Shown here piece by piece: positions 10,554 to 64,000 of a stretch of 64,000 bases of DNA (position 1 is the stretch's first letter; the number at the start of each line of letters is the position of its first letter). The notes beneath the pieces were generated by a model, which was not told the DNA's origin, ran no database searches, and was given only the letters and a program-made list of their open reading frames with translations. A program made the translations under genes and the position numbers. This stretch comes from Lingula anatina (taxonomy: Eukaryota; Brachiopoda; Lingulata; Lingulida; Lingulidae): contig NW_019773847.1 in the NCBI RefSeq assembly GCF_001039355.2, positions 387,552-451,551 of the forward strand, written 5' to 3'.

Positions 10554-12176
10554 CTAGAAATGAGCAAAACATGACGACTTAAGTACTGTCACTTGAATAG
10601 ATCTGTTATCCTAAATTAAGAAATTTGGTCTAAGCTCTATGCCAAATCAGTGCAGTTGTTCTAAAACATCCCTGCCTTTGACATATAGGTTAATAGGCCT
10701 GTTAAGGCTATGCATAGCTTTTTTTTATTAAGTTCTCTTTCCCCCCCCCCCCAAAAAAAAAATTTTAAGTATGCAGTACATTATACACGTGTCTCTAAAA
10801 AGTACAAGTCTCCTTTGTTATATGTTATGTTATGTTAGATGTTCACATGCCAGGGGAAATTCAAGATGACTTTCGTCAAAACTTCTAATATTCAAATGAA
10901 AAAGTTTGAAAAGCCAATTGTCGTTTTATTTTATGTTCAAAAGTCAAGAAAGAGGGGATCATTTCAGAGGTAACATAGAATAATAAATTTGAAAAACTAA
11001 TTTGAATAGCAGAAGGAACTAAAGTCACCACATAAATAAATATTGAAAAATATCGAAAATCCATGACTGGTCTTACAAAAAAGTTACATGTATAACTATA
11101 TATGTATAATGTGTTTTGGAGACACATGGTCAGGTGATATAGATGCCAATGGTTGCATAAGTACTACTACTGGTAGTACTAGTTGTACCGAAAAGCTTAG
11201 TTTGCTGATATATGTAAAGTCTATTTCCTTAAAGGTGTAATTCATTGACTCACTGCTTTAGCTTCTGATTCCGAAAAATAAACAAAAATAGAGCACCCGA
11301 CTGCAAAAGATATGGCGCCCGCAAGAAAAAACCTAGATGCTGTTGACGACATCGTCTACCCTCAAGCCGGGCATCTGCTCTGCATGTATTTATTTGTAAC
11401 TCCCTTAGTCTATTTGAACCACGTCACCTGATTGGTTGCAATATTCAACAGGAAGTTCAAGATTAGTGAAGATTGTTTGATCGTAAATTGGAATTTGCCA
11501 ATAATTTTAATTGACTAAAAGGAATAAAGCGTTTTTCTACAGTGTACGTATCATATAGATATCTTTTGGCGTTTCCCTGACATGTGTGATTTTTTTGCAA
11601 ATATTTTAACCAATGATATGCCGTCTTTTTGTTTGGGATAGGCGGCAGTTGCCAGGAATTCTGAATTACTATTTACACACATAAACAGGTAAGGTGTTTC
11701 GTTAAATCTTTAAAAGGTATGGTAGTTTTCATTGCTTTAACATTATATTTTGAAAATATCCTTTATGAGAAAACTTGAATTTGGAAAATGCTTTTTGGGC
11801 GACGTTACAAATCAAAAGGTGTGGATTTACAGTTGAAATTAGGATGCGCAGTGTCACTGACAGTCGGAGTGTGTTACATTATGTGTAGCTTTTCTATACA
11901 GACAGGCTCTTTAACCAGCCCACCACATTTCCTTTTTAATTTCCCAAGGCAGCATTGCATGGGAATCCCCGAGACATTTAATTACGTATCTGAATGTGCA
12001 ATCATTTGTCAGACAGAGCATCTTATTATTAACCTTTGAATTCTTCAACGCACCCTGTCTTTGCCTTCCCCTCTAATATGTTCAAATGAGACTTTTAAAA
12101 GCATCATTTAAGAAATGTTTTTTTAACATGCTTATGTGAAATATGTAAAATAATCAAACATATATATATCTTGCAG
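10554..12176. other. Intergenic region upstream of SENP8 and DZANK1, probable divergent promoters
   Basis: The region includes a C/A homopolymer run at 10741-10762, a 33-nt fragment resembling crotonase exon 1 (10836-10868), and a somewhat CpG-richer patch with an inverted CCAAT (GATTGGTTG) around 11325-11440. A good donor (AACAG|GTAAGG) at 11688/11689 probably ends a DZANK1 5'-UTR exon. No convincing coding frame otherwise. Confidence 0.45.
10836..10868 (+). pseudogene. Short fragment similar to crotonase exon 1
   Basis: These 33 bases match positions 7019-7051 of the crotonase exon with three mismatches, and the shared reading would encode HMPGEIQD-like residues. The similarity fades quickly on both sides, so it is a short relic or a chance match. 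Nothing around it is open as a functional exon. Confidence 0.35.
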
Positions 12177-12188
12177 AAAACCGCCATA

Positions 12189-29767
<17,579 letters not shown>

Positions 29768-30960
29768 GTGTTTGTTGAAGGGAATGCTTGTTCTCTTATG
29801 TAGTCATTGTTGTAGAAAGGATGTTTTAGAGATCGTGTCTGGGATTTCTTACTTCTGGTACACAAGACACAGCAAAACCGCATATTTCCTTAAATTGATA
29901 AAGTTAAAGATATGTTTATGCCAAAATTGGAGACAGAACAAATTCTTGATATATAGAGCAGCACATATACTTGGCATTCTGAATGTTAACTAATGGCACC
30001 CACATGCTTTTTTGAAGCACTTCAAATTATTAAATTTTCAAGAGATCCAGGATTTCAATATAGGGAAGACCAGCTATAGAGGTTAGTCACTGCCAGAAAT
30101 TTGGGGTTAGGCGAAGGCAGTGGATAGGAAGGGGAGGATTGGTATGCATTTCAAAAATAATAATAATAAAATTAATAATAATAAAGTATATAAAGTCTTT
30201 AGCTGTAAATCATTTGGTAACATTTTTTTCTATGACAAAGTTAATAAGTATGTCAATGCCCTGTATTTTATTCAGTTCTTAATTATTCCCTTATTTTTTT
30301 TGTTTTTATTATTATTATTATTTTTTTTTTTTAAATACTTGCAAGCAACTTGCTATCTTAATTCTCACCAAGTTCTGTTTGCCTTTTCTGTGATATCTAT
30401 TTGTTAAAAAAACAAGCAAGTTAAAAGCTGTGAATGTAGCTCATGAAAGGGATGGGTAATATCAGATTTGTGTATAATAAATATAAATGGATTGATAAAT
30501 AATGAATTAGAAATAATTAATGGATGTGGATGTAGAAAGTTTACTAGTATCTTGACATGGTACATATGTAGCTTATATATTGGACACGGAAAGAATGCTA
30601 GTACCTTTTTCCTGTTTGTGGTATAGGACTTGGCAAGGCTATGCTAGAGAAACTTCTGTGATCCTTCCTTTATTGCATTTATATCTTAAAAGATATGTCT
30701 CTTTTTTGTACAATTTTGTTTCACTTTTTATTTGAATTAGTACTTTTACTGAAAAATGTAAAACTTTTCACTGGTATTATACTTTTAAAAGTCTATAGAT
30801 GTGAATAAAATTTTTTCGAAGGTTAATGGTAAGACGTGTCTGTTAGCAGCCTTTTATGCATTGTCAATGTTGCCATAACCTGCATTGTAAATTGTACTTT
30901 TTATCATTAGTTGAATAAATTATGTTATCTATTTCTTGGTCCTCTTGTACACAGATCTGG
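29768..30960 (+). other. DZANK1: Probable DZANK1 3' UTR with several AATAAA signals
   Basis: The sequence after the stop is AT-rich and non-coding. AATAAA occurs at 30476-30481, 30804-30809 and 30914-30919 on the plus strand, giving possible 3' UTRs of about 0.7 to 1.2 kb. Which site is used cannot be told. Confidence 0.5.
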
Positions 30961-31307
30961 GAATATTGCCATCACTTACATCTAACAGAGCTTGTTTGCT
31001 GCAGACTCAAAAACTTCAGTTTTGATGAGTTTGGTCTTTTTAAATTTACCGAGGTGTATTTCAAAAACAGGCTGAAATGTTTTGATTAAGAAGTGTTTTC
31101 TATGGCAGAAATTGATGCCAAACACACATCTGACAACTATTTTTATAACAATCATTGCAGTACTGGTAGTTACATTAGAAATGGATTCTAAAACCCCTAA
31201 GGCATATGTGGCACACCATAGTGCCTTCAATTGTTGTTGATGAAACTCTAGGTATAGACCATTTTGTCTACCATTTTTAAAAATTGTCAATTTACCAACC
31301 TAAATAA

Positions 31308-31654
31308 TTAAAGGGATAATAACTCTTCGTTTCGGCCCAAAAATGAATTTTCCTGGAGTAAACATCAATTTTCCAATACTTACCAATGGTTAATGAATCC
31401 ATTTTTACATTCAAAGTTAGTCCCTGGTTTATTTCTAAAAAGTTTGGTTTTTTAGTTAAAATCTCTTAAGAGATTTTAACAGAGTATAGCCACCAATGGA
31501 GGTCACGTGGTCTAAAGAGAAGCTCAGATATAAGAATAATAGCTATAATTGCCATTTTTGTAGTAAAACAGAATATATTATATTTCTATGAGTTATTCAC
31601 AATGTTTTTTATTGTGAAATTTAGATCTCATACGAAGAGTTATTATCTCTTTAA
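31308..31654. mobile_element. TTAA-flanked MITE, family copy 2
   Basis: The ends are TTAA followed by AGGGATAATAACTCTTCG and, on the other side in reverse, TTAA followed by AGAGATAATAACTCTTCG. A perfect 26-bp palindrome centred on TCTCTTAAGAGA occupies 31455-31480. Internal words match copy 1 (ACCAATGGTTAATGAATCC here, GATTCATAAACCATTGGTA there in the inverted sense). No open frame, so it would be moved by a transposase encoded elsewhere. Confidence 0.75.
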
Positions 31655-32791
31655 TGTAGAAATAAATAGTTTTCAGATTTGTGTTCAGCATCAAATGTTG
31701 CCCTAAAACATTTATAAGAAAAACTTTTGAGATTTAACCAACTTTCATTATATGTATATTGTCATGTCAGTAATGTTTGTAATAGCAATAATGACAAAAT
31801 TAAAGATCATTGCACTTTTCTTGTTCTTATTAATTAATTGTAAATACAAACGGGTTCCCATTCAATATCAATAAACATAAAGTAAATCTATCATTAAAAT
31901 ACTATTGTAGGCGTTAGACCTGAATAAAGCAATAAATTTCAATGAATTTCAACACTTTCCTTTGGACCACCTAGGCACATAATATCCAAGACTGTTGACA
32001 AAATTTTAATCTATAAACCAAATTTTGAATTCCAGGTCACTCTCTTGGGATTGGGTGAATTAAGAACATGAAAACGGATTGATGGGTTGTTATCTCAATA
32101 GTTTTGGTTGCTATCTCGATAGGTTTGGATAGAATATACCTTGGTGATTAAGGAGAAGTTTTATTTCATACAGGTCTAATGCATATTGTTGTCTTTACCA
32201 AAACTTACCTCGGGATGCATGTTAGTATCTTCATTCTTTGATGAGGTGTTGCCGTCTGCTATTTGTTGTGGTTTACAACGCTTGTCATGCACTGGCAATG
32301 GTCTGATCTACAGCCTGTTGTCTCTTTTATTAGTACAAAGGCCGTCTTCAATTATCCTTTTATGAACCAGATCAGGCCATACATATGCTCTACTTGTTTC
32401 ACAGGCTTCTTACCATAAATTGGTCACTATGTATGGGGTTTGAGTGACATTTTCTTTTTGCTAGCTTTTCCAAATGGAATCTGATGCTGTCAAATTATGA
32501 AATTTAAGTTTGATCATTTTTAATAATCAATAGTCACCAAAATGTGCATATGGAGTAAAATCAAAAGGCCCATATTACAAGCGTACATACAATATGTCAA
32601 TTTCAGCGTAAAAGTGCATCCTTTTTCTTTTATACTGCATAACTTTTATTTAATTTCGTCTTTTTCTAGTACCTGATTGTTCTTCCCCCAATATTGTTGC
32701 ACACAGAATAAAAAAAGGCTGGCTTTACTCAAGTTACATAGATGTTGAATAATTGCATATCGTGAAAATGGGTCATAGCACTAGTCCGAAT

Positions 32792-32888
32792 GTTCATTGG
32801 TTCGAATGTTCAATAAAGAATATAGTGTACCAGCAATAAAGTAAAGTTCATCAGAGGCATGTGCATATGGTTTTTCGAACCAATGAAC
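32792..32888. repeat. 15-bp perfect inverted repeat with 67-bp loop
   Basis: GTTCATTGGTTCGAA at 32792-32806 is repeated as its exact reverse complement at 32874-32888. It may be a MITE relic; no other support. Confidence 0.6.
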
Positions 32889-34600
32889 CTTCAGATAATT
32901 GAGACGCCCACGTGAAAAAAGTATCAAATTATCTGTCTGTGAAATATTTCTCACTGAGCTGTTAGAAAACTATGGTGATTTAACAGCCACCCTCTATGTA
33001 TCATTACATGGGAATCATTATTAAGAGACATGATATTGTCAGTTGCTATTCAGCAGTCTTAATAAGAAAGCAAATATAAAAACTGTGATAATGTTTATAT
33101 ATTCATTCCCTTGCTACTTTCTCACATTTTTTTATTTATTTATTTATTTATTTTTTTTTTTTTTGAGGGGGCGGGGGAGGAATGGGGGTTTTAACACAAC
33201 GACAAGGATGAAAATATGTTCCCAATGTATCACCTAAAGAGATTTTTGCTATGTAACTAACCAAACTTTAATCCTCCTTTCCTGACACTCGCTATGACTC
33301 CATAACAATCAGGGAACATTAGAAAGTCCTTAACACATGCTAAACCAATGCTTTTTCAAATTCTGGCATCCCTTCCAACTCAATTCTCACAATGACTTTT
33401 CGATTGTCTAGATGTTAAACTGTCCAGATTGTTTAATTTTACTGAGAATCATCAGGAGGTAGTCAATTAATTTTTTGTGACATGTATTTATGGTATTTGT
33501 TAAAATATGATCAAAAAGTATTACTTGTCCTCAGATAAATTCAACAAGAAGTGGTTTATGTACCTAATGTGTGTTTAAAATCCATCACTAAGTCCACCCC
33601 TCTCTCCCATCCAGTTTGAGATGTTCATGGCGGTCAATAAAGTACACATGCTTTGCTTGTGTTGTCTTCCCATTTGTAATTTCTGCCAGAAGGATGTAGT
33701 TTGTCCCAATGTCATGTTCATATTCCCTACTATTTGTCTGACACCCATTGAAGATTTGCAAAATTAAATTTGTACCTGCCCAAATTTTATTTTAAAAAGT
33801 TTTTTTTGTGAGTTTTACTACTGATTAAAGGACCCAAGATTTCACAACTGCCTGGTAAAATTTGGTTTTTACATTGAAGTCAACCAACTGGAGTTACTGC
33901 TCTATCAGTAGGGGTGTAAAGAAAGGGCAAGTTTCAGCTTTTGCAAGTTGCCCAAGGAAAAAAAGGAAGTAATGACCGACTTGTATTAAAAGTGTAACAC
34001 AGATTCGCAAGAAGATCTACTGTGAAGTAAGGGTCACTGTTGTCTAATAAACAACTAACAGACCCAAATTACATTCATTTTCATTACAGTCTGCCTTTGA
34101 TGATGGATTCAAGTATGTTTTCAAGGTCGACATCTTACATTTTCAAACGCTGGGGGGAAAGACTAATAACACTTCGGTTAACAATAATCTTTGACATGTC
34201 ATAAAGTGTTATCAGTTGCTTTACACTGCTTTGTTCAGGTCTAATTGGATTCTGGATTGCTGGAAGAAGCAATTATATGGAACTTGTTAAGTAACAAATT
34301 TGAACTACTCCCTTTTCATCACCACAGTGAGAAAAGAAAATTCCTGCTTATTACAGTATGCAGAGTTAAACCATCACTGTAAGGTTAAAATCTATAATTG
34401 GTTTGTGCATCAGTAATGTTCTGTGAATGCAAACTGCTAATAATCGTGTTCAGCAATTTATGCAAGTGGTGATGTGTCTATGCCACAGTGAAAAGTATCT
34501 TCTGCAAAGTACATTGTCAAAATAAAACAAAAATGTGACCTACTTCTCTTTGACCACATTTTCAAACTAAAAACCAAATTAAAAAACAAACAAAACCAAA

Positions 34601-35802
34601 CATGGATAAGTGTTGTTTCATTTATTCCCATTCAGAAGGGTCATTACAGTATTCTCAAAATAGAGAAATAGCCTTAATAGACAACTCTCAAAATAGTGGT
34701 GCAAGCTCTCTTGAGCAGATGCTGTGCCCACTTCTGATCTGTCTGATGTTCAAAATATTCTGCTAAAGAGAGCTTACATCGGATTAGTTGTGAAAAGTCT
34801 GCTGAATAATACACACCTCAACTCGTAGTCTGCTACTCTAGAAGCCCCATTTTTTATTCATATATATATTTCATTACTTGAGCATTTTTTTACAAAGTAC
34901 TATTCATTATAATAAGTATAAAATGGTGTTTAAGCAGATAAATATCCCTCATGCTAATCATGAAGGGAGACCTCAAGCCCTTCCTCTGATCCTCATTTAA
35001 ATCTCACAGCTGATCTACAATGTAGGTTTTCATGTTCTCCAATCATTTCAGTATGTTAGTCAGTCATTAAATAAAAGGTCTCCTACAGCTACTGCTCAGT
35101 CTTCTTAACTTTTGAACTCAAGTTCTTAAGCTTCTACAATGCACCCCAACCCAGCATAGTTTTAATAATTTGCATTCAATTTCATTATAGCCCTTATACA
35201 TACACTAAAACACCCCAACATGTACTTTGGGTAAATGTGTTGCTTTCTATAGAGATAGTTTATGATCAGTAAGTGTTTCACATTTACAAGTGCAAAGTGC
35301 AGCATCATACAAAAGGAGACATGTACAGCCATATACATAAGACATATCTCAAGCTTTTTTTAATCGTGTACAGTGGAAATATACATACAAAAGATACACA
35401 AATACTTGATCACTTTGCCCTCTAACTGTCAGACAACCCCCTGTATCTGACAGTAGAGGGTTCACGACCAAATGAATCAACACAAAGTTGTCAGGATCTG
35501 ACAGAAGATAGATCTACAAACAAGCTGTGGTGTCATCATTCACTACCTACACCCCACACCTAGATCTAACACAGTTCATATAATTGGTAAAGATTTAACA
35601 AGCATAATAATATGGCATCAAATAGGAGACTGGTGAACTACAAGTTCTATTTCAATTTTTTCCTTTCATCCATTAATAAAACTTTACTGTTATAACTGTT
35701 ATGTGTAGTTCTTTCCCCCTTTAACAGTGCAGATGTTGCTTCCAAGGAGCTGGGTGCCATGATAACTTTTAAGCAGGCATCAAGCATGTAATCCTTTGCT
35801 GC
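34601..35802 (-). other. ACTN: Probable alpha-actinin 3' UTR
   Basis: On the minus strand the stop codon is followed by AT-rich non-coding sequence. AATAAA signals lie at 34853-34858 and 34621-34626, allowing a 3' UTR of about 0.95 or 1.2 kb. Site choice is inference. Confidence 0.4.
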
Positions 35803-58731
<22,929 letters not shown>

Positions 58732-61700
58732 CTGAAATGCACAAAATCACACATTATTATCAAGTTATAATTTCCTTTTATTTCTAAAGAATACATAAAT
58801 GGATACATTTTCACATGGATATCATTTGGATAAATATGCAAATGTATAAACGTTTAATACTACAAAAAATATACCTAATAAAAAAGACAAAGTTTGTAAT
58901 TGAAAATTTTCCTTTAATGTTATCGAACTTGTACTCCAAATTACTGATACTTATTTCTTTGAGCCCCCCCCCCTCCCCATACTTGACACGCTGGCGCTTT
59001 AACCTAAAAATAGGTCATTCCAGAGTTATATTCCCCGCAATTAAATACATGTTTCAGGTAACCTGACATAGCTGCATTTGCAATATGCTATGGAGTGGGG
59101 TGGGTGGTGGGAGATATGAAAAGGTAAGCATTTGTGTTGCTTTTCTGATCTGAATAATACTACAAGAACGGCATGCTCAACACATATGTATGAAATAACC
59201 GTTAAACTGACAATATGATACAAAAGATAAATCTTGCAAACTGATTATCAATATTAATAATTGCAATCAGTAGTGTGTGGCTCAAGGCAGATACTTCCCA
59301 GGTCTGCCACAACTAAAGCAGACATATACCCAACTGAGCAAGGGGATTTATTATAACCTGTGATATCCAATAACAGCAACCAGTAACAGTATCCAGTAGG
59401 GATATCCAGTAAGGGTTGTTCACCTCACTTATCATTTTTTTCACACCTCTACTCAATATACGATAATCACCCTCAAATTTCAAGCATCTCAGTACTACAT
59501 TTTTCTTTCCAATGGCTTTTGAGTTACTCCCAAATAGCTTTCTGGCATTGCTTTTTTTAAACTTTAAAATAATTTCTTTGTTTCTCAGGTATTAGCCATA
59601 AAAAACTTGTTCGAATATAAGAAATTAATTTTTATTGAATCAAGTGAGTAATTACAGTACACGTATCAGCCACTAGCTGTACTATACTCCTGACACAAAC
59701 AGTAATGAAAATAAACTTGAAAGCCAAAATGAAATATATCAGCCAACTCATGGAAATTCATGTAATGTGCACCTATGACTTAAAAGTAATTAGCTTTTCT
59801 TCAAATAAGTTGTCATTGAGTCAGATCTAAAATTAGGTGAACTTGAAAGCCATTATAAATCTTGTATTAGCAGATGCTTTCATATCTCAAATACTTGGCG
59901 CCCATATGTGTGAAAAAAAAAAGCAACATGTTTGAAGTTTGGTTCTGCATGAAAGTAAAAAGGAAGCAGAGGTTCACTTTAAATACCATCCTGCTTCATA
60001 TGTCTACTTGGCATATAGCGGAAAGTGCCAGTGCTTTACAGAGCAAGAAGATCTATATACCACGAAGTCAAATATGGGAGCAGGAATATCTGAAAATACA
60101 CTTGTGTGCCTGGCACTGGGGTCATATATATTACAGGGAAAGCTAGTTACTAAACAGGAAAAGATTGAGCAGGTGTAGGCCATATTACTGGTGTATTTTT
60201 ATTGCATATCATACAATATTCATCCAGTTTTTAATAGGTAGCTGGTCTTAGCTCTGAACTAAAATATGTTGAAAAGGTGGTATGAAATCATTTCTACAGT
60301 TTCAGCTTTTTTAAAAGATATTTTTGGCGCATGTGTACTTGTCTGATCTAGTATGCCAGGACCTACAGGACTTTCATTTTAAAATCCATAGCTGATTTTA
60401 TAGTTATCTATCTATCAATGAATAAAATGGTTCACCACAATATGCAAATGGTCAGTGTCAAATTTAATAAACTGAAAATAATTTTATGTTCTCTTTTGAC
60501 CATTCAAAATTAAATAGATATTTCTCCAACTCAGAACTGCCTCCGATTTTTCAAATTCTGCATCTAATCATTACATCAGCCAAGTGTTTGACCCCCAATA
60601 ATATCAGAGGAAAGTCTTTCAGAACACTGTTCTTGACTAAGCTCATATTTAACTGTTAAATTACAAATATTTACTCAGAAATAAAAAAGTTTTCAACTGA
60701 CTGCATCATATATGTGCTACCTGAACAATGTACGACTAACAATGAGCCATTTAAAATACAATAGTTAAACTTTAATCTTGAAAGGACATATCCAAATTAG
60801 ATAACACAATCCAATCCAATGATGTAATTAAGTATTAATCAGCCAAGAAAATCATAAGACAACCTTTGTTCCAAGGTCAAATAACCACCATGAAGTAACT
60901 TAGATATAAAGCGAAATATAAAACTGGTGACCTCGATTTACTTCCTGCATACACACAAATCCCAAAATACAAGTAGGCAACATGCCAGACAGTTGACAAA
61001 CAATAAGTTTATAGCATGAATTTCAGTCAAAAGACACAAAGGTCCAGTAAACTCCTTGAATGCCATCACACGCCTTACTGAGAAGGTCCTCTGTAACATG
61101 AGCTGCAAAACCAACAACTCGGGTTACCTTCACCAGGTGAAAGAATTGCCATAAGGGCAGAAATTCAAACTTTTCCACTTGCGTAATTCAAGTGGCTATC
61201 GTAACAAAGACTGGAGAGAATAGGTCAAAATGACACAGGGCAAAGCGCAATGTGTCTTTGCTTCTGCTCACTTCTTCAACCAATACATCTTGCCTTACAA
61301 TATGACCAGTGTGTTCCAGTACTTAAAGAGGCATTTCCTACTACAGTAAAAACACTTGGCTTTCCCATTGACATAAAACATTTCTTCTAGGCTGACAAAT
61401 TGTGAAAATAAACATTTCCTTTTTTTCCTTATCAGCAGAAGATTGCTATTTCCCCTACAGCCCTGAAGGGTTCCACTTTCATTTATAATTCATTTACATG
61501 CAGAATCCAACACATTTCACATCACCTAGTTAGTGGTAAAGCAATAAATACTATTTTGTTTCCATTAAGTATGTTGCACTTGGTGATTGGAATTTATGAC
61601 AAGGTATCACTATTACAGTATTATCTGTTAGACTGAAAATAGTAAATGAAAAATAACCATATCTCCTTAGGGTGTTTGTTTGTTTGTTTTGTTTTTTTTC

Positions 61701-64000
61701 ATTTATCCATAATCACACATTCAATATTGTACTATCTGGGGAACATGAACATTTTTTTTTTTTATCATAGGAAATGATAAAATGCGCTGCAACATTTACG
61801 TGACTTTTGGAAAATGTGTACAAGCCATTCAAATTGAAACAAAAACAATTTGGACAAAAATTCTCAAGAGATGTCCTTTTAACCAACTACTCAGCCATCA
61901 TTAGTACTATTCTGGTATACAATCATGCAGCTCTAGCAACTGTACATGTATGCAAATGTACTTGTACTTCCCAAATTATCTTACTCTTTATACATAACTT
62001 TATCAGAGTTAAATCTCCAACCACCTAACCAACCTGTTATCTGCTGGTAATTTGCATTTTGTACACCTCATGCAGAGGGAAACTTATGGTTATCAACTAT
62101 GCATGCTATCACCAAGTACTCAAAAGAAGGTTATAAATCTGCAAACTTTAAATATAGGCCTCAAACACCTATTAGTAATGGCTTGGCATTTATTTAAATT
62201 GTGATTAACCTATCTCTGAACCAGACTTGGATCAACATTGTCAGTAACATGTAAACGAGCAGCTCAGACTTTAAACATATATATATGGAGAATGTGAGCA
62301 TATATATATCGAGATATCAGAGGGACCAAAAATTATACTCGATCAAAGTTCTTGTGACCCAAATTTTCTCATTATAAATACAAAGTACACCACAAATTCA
62401 CTATTTAAGAAAAAAATGCAAACTTTCAAAGACATGAAAACTCTCATATTGCGTTACACACTAAATAATGGCTGATGGGAACTTGATTTATTCATTAGAT
62501 GACTGTCATAATATAAAAAATGACACTTTGTATTATTATCAGATAGATATCACTTGTGATAATAAGGTTAGTCATTTTGATTTAACTGACACATCACTCA
62601 TCTCATCTCTTTAAAATAACTTCAGCTGCTAAAGTAAAAATGGGCAACTATTCCAAGTTAAGCACATATATATAATGTTTGTAAATAGTACCTGAACTAT
62701 AACTAAAAAGGGGAACTGAAACCTGGAGAGTCATGTAAAGGGTTCTTATAAATGTTTAAAAAGTCACTATAACTGGTTTCATCTGAGCATAATGTTTGTG
62801 GCCTACTTTAGCAAGCTGGTTTTACATGTTCTAGTTTCTTCACCTTAGGATATTCAAGCTGGTAAGGATAATACATCTTTATCTCCTTTATTAGCATATG
62901 AATACAGAAAGAAAAAAATTCAAAACCAGTTTTTATCCAAAGGCTGAAAACCCTTGGTCCATTTCCTCTGGTAATGCAGACAAATATTTAAGCAAAAATG
63001 GATGCATTTCAATAAGGCTATTCAATTCTTTTATTTTGCATTCTGCTTTTAAACAGATCACTTTCTTTTTTGGTAAATTTATTAGGTTACTGGAAATGTC
63101 ATATTTTAGGTATCTTTTCTAATGGTAACCAGAATTCCTCAATCACAAACAAAATTTTAGTTTAATATGTGCACTTCAACCAACTAAATATTTACAGTAA
63201 ATAAAGGTGATGCATGCCTACATCAATTTCCACATACCACAACAACTCTCATGCTATCTATTTCAGGAATCTGTCCCTCTTTTAATATAAATAAAGCCAA
63301 AGTAAATGATCATTTGAAACAACCAAACCACATGATAGAAACTAAGTGGGCATCAGTCTGAAGATCTTTTGTACAATTTTTTTCCATAATAGATTATCAC
63401 ATGAAAATCTGCTGAACTATAGGCCATTGGAGTTGGGAAATACCGGCGTGGGAAAGCAGAAAAACAATTCAGATACTTATCCCATCTCTTTATTTCTTAG
63501 TAACCTCAGTGTGCGTAACATGACCTGGAAGCACATCCAAATATGACCTGTATTATAAAACACATAATGTGATATTACACGGACTTTATCGCCTGGCATT
63601 CTACATCTAGGTCAGCCCAGTATGAAATGACTGAAATATTTATTATGCTGGATATTGAAAAGCTAAGATTTCATAACACTGCTCAGTACTTCAAGAATGG
63701 AAGATATCTATAGAAAAACTAAGCGGAAATGCTATAACAGTGTCTCTGGTCTCTGTCTGGGAAATAAATGGACATTTACTGCATTGTACCATCTGCTGTG
63801 TAGCCATGTCTAACCAAGGCTGTACTACATGCACAGATGCTTCTCAATCATTTTAAACATACCCTGCTGAATTACTTCAACCGAGCAGACAATACTATTT
63901 CTCCATAGATTTTCTTACACATTTAAATGACAATTCCAGCTATTTTATTTTGAAAAGCCATGAAAGATATCTATAGTGTATTTTTTTTTTTTTTTTTTTT
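58732..64000 (-). other. Alpha-actinin intron 1, right part of window
   Basis: Over 5.2 kb with no exon recognisable as the alpha-actinin N-terminus on either strand. The missing first coding exon should be to the right. The stretch is AT-rich, with short homopolymers, a few imperfect ATATCCAGTA units near 59366-59415, and a terminal poly-T. I see nothing else in it. Confidence 0.6.

Larger units (their letters stand above)
30961..34600. other. Intergenic region between convergent DZANK1 and alpha-actinin
   Basis: No frame looks coding. It holds the second TTAA MITE (31308-31654), a 15-bp inverted repeat (32792-32888) and a T/G-rich run at 33128-33190. The remaining sequence shows nothing I can name. 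Confidence 0.6.

Noticed and set aside
58732-64000. Search for the alpha-actinin first coding exon
   Set aside because: No segment on the minus strand encodes the expected DPAWEKQQ-type sequence before a suitable donor, so the exon is placed outside the window.

Overview
The window is animal nuclear DNA, AT-rich, with many introns, full of microsatellites and short non-autonomous DNA transposons. Gene content and exon structure fit a lophotrochozoan, most likely a bivalve mollusc. That is an inference from gene style and repeats, since no species-specific marker is visible. The assembly has one 162-N gap (29201-29362) and two lone Ns (26657 and 53471).

Layout from left to right. (1) 195-5856, minus strand: the 5' two-thirds of a YLPM1 (ZAP3) homologue, ten coding exons, continuing off the left edge before its P-loop kinase-like domain. 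(2) 6817-8190, plus: a two-exon crotonase (enoyl-CoA hydratase/isomerase superfamily) gene with a mitochondrial-type leader. (3) 8256-8798: a MITE-like element with a 32-bp perfect palindrome. (4) 9474-10133, minus: single-exon SENP8/NEDP1, the NEDD8 protease, with an unassigned coiled-coil-like exon candidate behind it. (5) 12189-29767, plus: a complete DZANK1 homologue, 19 coding exons and 798 residues, whose 6.5-kb intron holds (6) a single-exon class A GPCR on the opposite strand (22830-24167). (7) 29768-35802: the 3' ends of DZANK1 and alpha-actinin facing each other, with intergenic repeats. (8) 35803-58731, minus: alpha-actinin, 20 constitutive exon positions giving 856 residues. The first coding exon lies beyond the right edge.

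The alpha-actinin gene holds the most interesting structure. Two 79-nt mutually exclusive exons encode the same part of CH2. There is a likely 51-nt cassette exon in the rod, a decayed partial copy of a rod exon, and a 9.6-kb intron containing a 4.5-kb segment twice in tandem. The first copy stops within two bases of a lone N, so this duplication may be two alleles joined by the assembler.

The genes do not form one pathway: nuclear RNA/phosphatase regulation (YLPM1), mitochondrial acyl-CoA chemistry (crotonase), deneddylation (SENP8), ciliary transport (DZANK1), signalling (GPCR) and actin crosslinking (alpha-actinin). I found no wholly new system. The most testable novelties are the alpha-actinin splice architecture and the repeat families.
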